Shown piece after piece: positions 29,286 to 35,578 of a DNA stretch of 64,000 nucleotides (its first letter is position 1; each line of letters begins with the position of its first letter). Below the pieces are notes generated by a model. It was not told the origin of the DNA. It saw only the letters and a program-made list of their open reading frames with translations, and searched no databases. The stretch is from Thalassotalea sp. G2M2-11 (lineage in GTDB: Bacteria > Pseudomonadota > Gammaproteobacteria > Enterobacterales > Alteromonadaceae), in NCBI RefSeq assembly GCF_017168195.1, contig NZ_JADNYL010000002.1, positions 1-64,000 of the forward strand, read 5' to 3'. Both the position numbers and the translations under genes were made by a program.

Positions 29286-30749
29286 CTATTCGTCATAATG
29301 CTGCTCCCACAATTTATTACTGAATCGATTATTGGGATCTAGCTTTTTCTTTAATGCAAAAAATTCATTAGCTCTTGGGTAGGCATTATGAAACTGCTCT
29401 GTCGTAGCGTGCAGTTGATATGGTAAATAATATGCTCCACCTTCAGAAATTACCGCGTCAATCATTTCCCGGCTCCACGCATTAACCTCTGCCTTATCCT
29501 GTTCTGATGTTCCTTGGCGGTAATAAACAACAAAAGCAAATACTTCTTCTCTCGCCCAAGCTAGCAGAGAACCTGTATCAGGTAACGCATGGCGTATTGA
29601 TACATTAAGTACATTAACTTCGTGCGCTTTAAAAATGGCTGACATTTTTGCAGAAAAGCTATCAAACCGATCAATAGGAACAAAATACTCCCTGAGGACA
29701 TAGGTTTCATTTTTTCGGCTTTTGGGTTCTAGTTCTCTAACATCATAACTAGCCTCATAGTTTCGCCATTGAACAGCTTCTGAAGAGTACTGAATAGGCT
29801 CAAAAATATGTTGCCTCATCCATTTACCAAGATCAGTATCAGCAACAAACTTAGCTGCTTTAGGTTGCCACCAATAATCCTTGTTACGTGAAATCAATTT
29901 ATCTTGAACCGTAAGAGGCTTGTCCGTGTTAACCCAGCTAACACTATTCACATGTGTATAATCTGGCGGGTAAATATCAGCATTATGAAAAACGACACTT
30001 GAGTTATTTTTCACGTTCTGTTCAAAGTAAGAGGTGTATTTATCAATCGTCATGTAGTCAGTTTCTCGACCAACTTTTACGTTTGGCACAAGCTCAAGAG
30101 TCGCCTCTGCGATAACACCAAGTCCGCCATACCCTCCGATAACACCATAAAACACTCCAGAGTTTTCGTCTGGTGACGTATTTACAATATCGCCATTAGC
30201 TAAAACAACTTTGATTGATTTAACGGATCTTATAATTGGACCTTCACCCATATAGCGTCCATGCACATTAACGCTTAATGAGCCACCTACCGTGAAGTTA
30301 GAATATGACTGCATAATTTTTATAGAGAGATCTTCTGGATCAATAACATCCTGAATGTCACGCCAGCGGATACCACTTTGCACAGTAATTTCCTTTGCTG
30401 TGGGGTCAAAAGAAACAACTTGATTGAATTCTCTCATATCAAGGTGAAGATGATCTTGAAGCGCAATTTGCCCCCCTTGGCTATAGCGACCACCGCCAAT
30501 GGATACTTTTCCTTTTGTTGCACTTATCGCTTGCTGAATATCTTCGATGGATTTAGGCGAAACCACTTTTAACACTTCTATTGGATTAAGCTGAGTGACA
30601 TCATTTACTAAATTAACGTTATTGGGAAAAGGCTCTGGCTTTGGCGAAAAGTCCACTAACACATAGGCTGCAAACAAAAAAACGATTGCCAAAAATACAA
30701 CAAAAATTATAGAGAGGTATTTAAGTAATCTCTTCCCTGCAATGAACAT
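29286..30749 (-). CDS. Membrane-anchored FAD-binding (PCMH-type) oxidoreductase
   Basis: A 487-residue protein with an N-terminal transmembrane anchor (about 10-33) and then a PCMH/FAD_binding_4 domain: SIGGGRYSQGGQ binds the FAD pyrophosphate, and QSYSNFTVGGSLSVNVHGR plus GVIGGYGGLGVI complete the site. The C-terminal half resembles sugar-lactone oxidase/decaprenylphosphoryl-ribose oxidase types, ending KKKLDPNNRFSN. The active part is likely periplasmic. The substrate is not predictable. It is the first gene of a leftward cluster. Confidence 0.8.
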   Translation of the reverse strand: MFIAGKRLLKYLSIIFVVFLAIVFLFAAYVLVDFSPKPEPFPNNVNLVNDVTQLNPIEVLKVVSPKSIEDIQQAISATKGKVSIGGGRYSQGGQIALQDHLHLDMREFNQVVSFDPTAKEITVQSGIRWRDIQDVIDPEDLSIKIMQSYSNFTVGGSLSVNVHGRYMGEGPIIRSVKSIKVVLANGDIVNTSPDENSGVFYGVIGGYGGLGVIAEATLELVPNVKVGRETDYMTIDKYTSYFEQNVKNNSSVVFHNADIYPPDYTHVNSVSWVNTDKPLTVQDKLISRNKDYWWQPKAAKFVADTDLGKWMRQHIFEPIQYSSEAVQWRNYEASYDVRELEPKSRKNETYVLREYFVPIDRFDSFSAKMSAIFKAHEVNVLNVSIRHALPDTGSLLAWAREEVFAFVVYYRQGTSEQDKAEVNAWSREMIDAVISEGGAYYLPYQLHATTEQFHNAYPRANEFFALKKKLDPNNRFSNKLWEQHYDE

Positions 30750-30900
30750 AAAATCCCTTTGTTTTTATAATATTAGAGAGCGGTTAGATTACCACCTTAA
30801 CTACAACTTTGTCCAAAACAGATGATTTTTAGCATCTTGTTCAATAAGAACATTTACTAAATCCAATGTTCGCAAAATATAACTTTATTTCACCCATAAA

Positions 30901-30926
30901 AAAAGCGAGCACTTGGCTCGCCTTTT
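30901..30926 (-). terminator. Terminator hairpin beside a remnant transposon end
   Basis: GCGAGC / GCTCGC with loop ACTTG lies between A- and T-runs and is strongest on the minus strand. It sits 14 bp before the repeats at 30938-30990. The intact end at 43.4 kb has a hairpin of different sequence in the same relative place. Confidence 0.75.
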
Positions 30927-30937
30927 CAATTCGATTT

Positions 30938-30990
30938 AGTCACAAACTTTATTAAATCGCTCACAAACTTCATTAAGTATCGACAATAGT
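30938..30990. repeat. Remnant right end of a related element (near-copy of 43438-43490)
   Basis: Positions 30938-30990 match 43438-43490 at 48 of 53 bases in direct orientation, including two copies of TCACAAACTT (30940, 30961) and the outer CGACAATAGT segment. Right of it the sequence diverges from gcvP. I read it as the right end of an earlier inserted relative of the 31.07-43.49 kb element. Confidence 0.75.
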
Positions 30991-30998
30991 CGTCTAAA

Positions 30999-31058
30999 TT
31001 AACCAACTTCATTAAGATAACCATCTTAATTAAATCGTTAACCAACTTAATTAATTCC
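30999..31058. repeat. Three tandem variant repeats (TTAACCAACTTAATTAA type)
   Basis: Three adjacent units of 18-21 bp begin at 30999, 31017 and 31038. They share the CAACTT-AATTAA core with the transposon-end motif but have TTAACC in place of AGTCACA. They may be the packed sites of a diverged right end, whose outer edge would fall near 31067, directly before AGTAGT. Confidence 0.5.
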
Positions 31059-31072
31059 CCTCAATCAAGTAG

Positions 31073-31209
31073 TGTCATGCTCTAATTAAGTTTGTGACTC
31101 GGCTCTCAAAAACAAAGAGCTACAACAGCAAAACAATTGAATTAAGTTTGTGACTAGAAAGCAAGCTCCACTCAATTTGCACATCTTTAGCTTAATTAAG
31201 TTTGTGACT
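31073..31209 (+). repeat. Left end of Tn7-like element: terminus plus three 16-bp sites
   Basis: TGTCATGCTCT starts at 31073. Three exact copies of AATTAAGTTTGTGACT follow at 31084-31099, 31140-31155 and 31194-31209, spaced 56 and 54 bp. The orientation is opposite to the copies at 43.4 kb. Tn7 has the same plan: three separated TnsB sites at the left end. Confidence 0.75.
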
Positions 31210-31323
31210 AATTCACTGCATTTAAAATTCAAGCTATATTGCTCTAATTGCTTGAATGTTAGTCTAAATACTTTATGATTAAATTTCATACAAATGTATA
31301 AGCTCTGTAAAAGGATTTAAGTA

Positions 31324-31686
31324 GTGATTTCATTTTTAAGTTTATTTTTAGGTTTTGCATTAATAGGTCTAGTTTGTACCCTGTTTGGTGTAGTTTTAAG
31401 CCTATTTATGGGGTTACTTGGATTAACTACAAAAAAACTGAGTTTTTCTGACTCAGTAGAAGCATCAATGAGTTCACTTAAACCTGCTTTTATAACAGCA
31501 GCTATTCTAGTTGTTCCCGGTTGTTTAACACTACTCAGGCTAGCAAGCAACATACCAGACTTTTTGTACTACGAAGATAGATTTGGCAAGAATAATGACA
31601 CAACCAGCGGTTTTTTCTTGTTTGTGTATATATTTTCCGCTGTGTTTATCATTTTATATATCTCTAAAATACGAAAACATCTTTAA
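31324..31686 (+). CDS. Small membrane protein (3 TM) at the head of the CARF operon
   Basis: A 120-residue protein with three hydrophobic segments (about 3-33, 55-72 and 92-113) and a short basic C-terminus. No family recognised. It lies 61 bp upstream of the VirD4-like ATPase, which lacks the membrane helices of normal coupling proteins; the small protein might supply the membrane anchor. It is the first gene inside the left end of the element. Confidence 0.6.
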   Translation: MISFLSLFLGFALIGLVCTLFGVVLSLFMGLLGLTTKKLSFSDSVEASMSSLKPAFITAAILVVPGCLTLLRLASNIPDFLYYEDRFGKNNDTTSGFFLFVYIFSAVFIILYISKIRKHL

Positions 31687-31747
31687 ATATTGAATAGTTA
31701 CGTAAAACTCAAATTCTATAAATTTAATCAAAACATTAAAGGTTCAG

Positions 31748-33295
31748 ATGACTACTCAAAAAGCTCCACCAAAGAATTTAGATGACGATGGTTTGTTACT
31801 AGCATGGTCACTTGAGCATGAGCATCAAAGACTCCCTATTGGCTTTAATTACGGTGAACAAACCAACCAAAGTAATTCGCCATCCAGTGATTTTCTTGAT
31901 CCTGTAATTTTAGAGTCTGGTGGTCATGTAGCAACCATTGCGCCAACGGGTACGGGTAAAGGTGTTAGTTGTGTTATCCCTAACCTGCTCCATTATTCAG
32001 GGCAAGCAGTTATTATAGATCCTAAAGGCGAAAACTATGCTGTAACAGCAAAGCATCGAAAAGCAATGGGACACAAGGTTGTTGTTATTGACCCTTTTAA
32101 TGTAACTGACGCTGTTAATAAAGATTGTTTGAATCCCCTCGATTTAATCGCGATTGATAAAGATGCAATGCCTTCTCTTTTAGATGAGTGTTCGGCTCTA
32201 ACGGCACTATTAGTTGAAGAAACTAATATAAAAGATCCCTTTTGGGACCAAGCTGCACATAGAGTTATTGCTGCTTTAATTGGAGTAGTTGCTATAGGTA
32301 GTAATGAAGAAAGACATTTAGACAAAGTAGCTGACTTACTCAATCAAAGTGAAAAGAAACTTCGTGAGCTATTTTTTGTTTTGAATAAACAAACCAATAA
32401 TATGTTTAATGGTTACTCATCGATTTTAGATACCGTGGCAAACAATACCATTAGTGGAATAGTAACAACAGCAAAGCAGCATCTACAGCATATTCAAAAA
32501 GGTGCTGTTGGTGACTCTATAAGCAATACAAGTTTTTCATTATTAGATTTCATCTCTGGTAAACCTATGACTATTTACTTAGTTTTGCCACCAGACAAAC
32601 TCTATACACACCGAAAATTACTTCGCCTGTGGATAGGTACCTTAATTAGACTAATATTAAAACGTCCCGGAGCACCCGCTAAACCAACCCTAATGATGCT
32701 AGATGAAGCTGCACAGCTTGGGCACCTATCTGAGTTAGTACAATCAGTTACTTTACTACGTGGTTATGGAATGCAAGTGTGGACATTTTGGCAAGATATA
32801 AATCAGCTCAAGCAACTTTACCCTGACAATTGGCAAACCTTATTAAATAACTGTAAAGCGATACAAGCATTTGGTTTTCCAAATAAACTAGCCTGTGACG
32901 AAATATCAAATATTACGGGGTACAACCAAATCACTAACCTACTCGATTTAGACCGAGACGAAATGTTATTGCAGTTGGCTGGTGATGAAGCAGTAATTGC
33001 ACAAAAGCCAAACTATTTACAAGATAATACTTTTGTAGGTAAATTTAATAACAATCCTTTTCATAGCAAGATTGACGCAAAAGGGTTTGTGCCTATTCAT
33101 CCACAACGCATTTATAAAAGACCATCAAAGAATGCTCCCGAAGTTTCAGCATCGTTTGATATTAATAATCTAACCATTGATGGGATGCATCAAAAGTATA
33201 ATAAAGACTATGAAAAACTAAGGAAAGTTTTTTCAAACGAGAAAAAATCAAATAAAGAAGAAAAGATAACGACAGACTCAGCCCAAGAAGATTAA
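31748..33295 (+). CDS. VirD4/TraG-like coupling ATPase without membrane anchor
   Basis: A 515-residue P-loop ATPase of the type IV coupling protein superfamily, which pumps DNA or protein to secretion channels. Walker A is APTGTGKG (65-72), followed by AVIIDPKGENYAVTAKHR, and Walker B is LMMLDEAAQLGHL (about 314-326); QDINQLKQLYPDNWQTLLNN is typical of TraG/VirD4. It starts almost directly at the ATPase domain, with no N-terminal helices. No relaxase or mating-pair genes are present, so a conjugation role is unlikely here. It lies 25 bp before the CARF-nuclease gene and is likely co-transcribed. Confidence 0.85.
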   Translation: MTTQKAPPKNLDDDGLLLAWSLEHEHQRLPIGFNYGEQTNQSNSPSSDFLDPVILESGGHVATIAPTGTGKGVSCVIPNLLHYSGQAVIIDPKGENYAVTAKHRKAMGHKVVVIDPFNVTDAVNKDCLNPLDLIAIDKDAMPSLLDECSALTALLVEETNIKDPFWDQAAHRVIAALIGVVAIGSNEERHLDKVADLLNQSEKKLRELFFVLNKQTNNMFNGYSSILDTVANNTISGIVTTAKQHLQHIQKGAVGDSISNTSFSLLDFISGKPMTIYLVLPPDKLYTHRKLLRLWIGTLIRLILKRPGAPAKPTLMMLDEAAQLGHLSELVQSVTLLRGYGMQVWTFWQDINQLKQLYPDNWQTLLNNCKAIQAFGFPNKLACDEISNITGYNQITNLLDLDRDEMLLQLAGDEAVIAQKPNYLQDNTFVGKFNNNPFHSKIDAKGFVPIHPQRIYKRPSKNAPEVSASFDINNLTIDGMHQKYNKDYEKLRKVFSNEKKSNKEEKITTDSAQED

Positions 33296-33320
33296 CTGAA
33301 CCCTAAAGAATAAAAACAAT

Positions 33321-34484
33321 ATGGAACAACAAAATAAAGTCACACATCTTTGCTTAATTGGTGATGACCCAACAGCCAACCTTACACCAATTATTGACAA
33401 GAATATACCTAGTGACAGGGTCATTATTGCTCATGAAGAACATCAACATGAACAAGTTAAACAACTCAAAAAAGTGATCCAAACCAGAGGCTATAAAGTT
33501 GACAAGTGGTTATTACCAACAACTTTCAATACTGAAGAAATAAAATTTAATTTCATGCAGCTATTTGAGCAAGAGGCTAGCCACCCTAGCGATACATGGT
33601 TAAATGCAAGTAATGGCTCTCGCTATCAAATTCTAGCCGCATATGAGGTTGCAAAAGCGTATGAAGCCAAAATCTATATTGTTGAGCCAAAGTACGATGC
33701 ACTATGTTGGCTTTCATCTAAAAATAAAGAAATGACACCCGTTGCTGATAAAATTAAGTTACATGAGTTTCTTACTGTTTATGGCTGTAGTTTAACTTCA
33801 CAACAGAATAACAAAGGCATACCTGTTAATTTGAGAGCTATTGGCGAAAACTGGCTAAAACAAGCTGACAAACTTCAAACTGGCTTAGCTAAACTAAATT
33901 ATCTTGCTCAGTTTACCAATAGCGATACCTTCATAAGCGAAGAGCAAGATAATGCAATGCTAAACGATGAGTCATTGCAATGGCTACTCAATGATTTAGA
34001 AACCATGGAATTAATTGAAGTAAAAGGAAAATCAGTTAATTTCCAAAATGAAAAAACACGTTTTTTTGCTAATGGCGGATGGCTTGAAGAGATAACATAT
34101 AGCTATATTCGAAACTTAAGCAGCGAAATAGCAGAGCTACAAGATGATGGTCATAGTGTTGAAATTGAACGCTCAATCAATGGTAAAACAATAAAGAATG
34201 AATTAGATGTTGTCGCATTAGTAAACAACAAGCTCCACGTAATTGAGTGTAAAACTAAAAGGCTTAAAAATGGAGATGGAGCCAACATGCTCTATAAAAT
34301 TGATTCATTAGCAGAACGGCTTGGAGGTATAAAATGTAACGCGGCTCTTATTACATTTTATTCTTTAAACAAAAGTGAAGTTGCTAGAGCCAGAGAGTTA
34401 AACATAGAAATATTTAACATAAGTCAAATTAGCAATTTGAAGGGTAATTTGAAAAACTGGCTAACTAAACAAATTATTGAATAG
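33321..34484 (+). CDS. CARF-domain nuclease of the Card1/Can2 (DUF1887, VC1899) family
   Basis: A 387-residue protein. The N-terminal CARF domain (about 1-145) opens THLCLIGDDPTANLTPII and has WLNASNGSRYQILAAYEV where characterised members show a GTK-type ligand loop; here it is GSR. After a linker/winged-helix-like region, the C-terminal PD-(D/E)xK nuclease keeps E256/E257, D296 (NELDVVAL) and E309-x-K311 (IECKTK). Known members are switched on by cyclic tetra-adenylate made by type III CRISPR Cas10 and cut nucleic acid. No Cas gene, CRISPR array or cyclase is in this window. It is the third gene of the rightward operon in the element. Confidence 0.88.
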   Translation: MEQQNKVTHLCLIGDDPTANLTPIIDKNIPSDRVIIAHEEHQHEQVKQLKKVIQTRGYKVDKWLLPTTFNTEEIKFNFMQLFEQEASHPSDTWLNASNGSRYQILAAYEVAKAYEAKIYIVEPKYDALCWLSSKNKEMTPVADKIKLHEFLTVYGCSLTSQQNNKGIPVNLRAIGENWLKQADKLQTGLAKLNYLAQFTNSDTFISEEQDNAMLNDESLQWLLNDLETMELIEVKGKSVNFQNEKTRFFANGGWLEEITYSYIRNLSSEIAELQDDGHSVEIERSINGKTIKNELDVVALVNNKLHVIECKTKRLKNGDGANMLYKIDSLAERLGGIKCNAALITFYSLNKSEVARARELNIEIFNISQISNLKGNLKNWLTKQIIE

Positions 34485-34525
34485 TAATTATAAAAAAGCT
34501 TATATATAAAAATCTCGACTTCGAT

Positions 34526-35485
34526 TGACAGTTCATACTGTTATATAAAGATCTGGAGTCGAGCTTATGAATATCAAACACCAACAAGATATTACACGTA
34601 AATTAAAAGTTCTTAATCACGCAAAGAAAATTAAGAATGTTGCTAAGGCATGCCGTTACTTTGGTATCTGTAGAGAAACCTTTTATAAATGGAAAAGGAT
34701 CTATGATAAGGATGGTGAGCAAGGGCTAATTAATAGTAAACCATGTCCTGAAAATCATAAGTTAAGGATTCCCAAGCCAATCGAAGAGAAGATCGTTTAT
34801 CTTCGCCAGACCTATCATTTTGGCCCAGATATGATTGCTTGGCACTTACAGCGATACCACGATATCAAAGTCTCTAGAAATGGATGCTATTACGTTCTAG
34901 TGCGCAATAAACTTAATCGCTTACCAGATAATATCCCTAAGCGTTCTCGTTCTAAATTTAAACGTTATGAGAAAAGAGTTCCCGGTCATCACGTGCAGAT
35001 AGATGTTAAGTTTCTGAAATTCAAGGCCAAAGACGGAAGAATCATTAAAAGATTTCAATACACAGCTATTGATGATTGCACTCGTGTAAGAGCACTGAAA
35101 ATATATGAAAAACATACTCAATAAAGCTCAATTGATTTCCTAAATTACGTTGTTAAAAAATTTCCTTTTAGAATAAAAATAATCAGAACTGATAACGGTC
35201 ATGAATTCCAAACGATGTTTCATTGGCATGCATCTGAACTAGGCTTAATACATGTCTACATTAAGCCTGCTAGCCCAAACTTAAATGGTAAAGTAGAGCG
35301 ATCCCATTTAACTGATAAACGTGAGTTCTACCAACTGTTAGATTATAAAGATGACGTAGATTTAAGGCTTAAATTAGCTCAATGGGAAGACTATTATAAT
35401 TTTCTGCGACCTCATGCAGCTCATGCTGGAAGAACACCTTATGAAAAACTAAAATCAAAGATGCTAAACTAGTATGTGTATGTCA
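34526..35485 (+). mobile_element. Decayed IS481-type insertion sequence
   Basis: The transposase pseudogene at 34567-35472 is flanked by imperfect inverted ends: TGACAGTTCATACTG at 34526 and, on the other strand, TGACATACACATACT from 35485. No matching target duplication is visible (TCGAT against GCAGA), so the ends are tentative. It lies between the two converging cargo operons. A hairpin CTCTTTT / AAAAGAG at 35516-35534 follows it. Confidence 0.55.
34567..35472 (+). pseudogene. IS481-family transposase interrupted by an in-frame stop
   Basis: The frame runs 302 codons but contains TAA at 35122-35124 (codon 186); the frame is unchanged after it. Upstream are a helix-turn-helix (KNVAKACRYFGICRETFYKW) and the first catalytic Asp in HVQIDVKFL. 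Downstream are the second Asp in IIRTDNGHEF and the Glu in NGKVERSHLTDKREFYQ, then FLRPHAAHAGRTPYE. All three DDE residues are kept, so the inactivating change is a single nonsense mutation that splits the catalytic domain. Stop-codon suppression is possible but unlikely. Confidence 0.85.
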
Positions 35486-35578
35486 GCAGAGGTCGTAGAA
35501 AAGACAGCTTATAGCCTCTTTTCTCAAAAAAGAGTCTGAGCTAGTACATATAAGCAATTTTAAAAAGCAATTTAAACT

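Noticed and set aside
30938-31209. CRISPR array or plasmid-type iterons
   Set aside because: The repeat spacing is irregular, the motif occurs in both orientations, and the array is mirrored at 43.4 kb. Transposon-end sites explain all of it.
31748-33295. Conjugation or type IV secretion locus
   Set aside because: Only the VirD4-like ATPase is present; no relaxase, pilus or channel genes accompany it.
34526-35485. Confirmed IS boundaries with target duplication
   Set aside because: The flanking pentamers differ (TCGAT and GCAGA), so the ends remain tentative.
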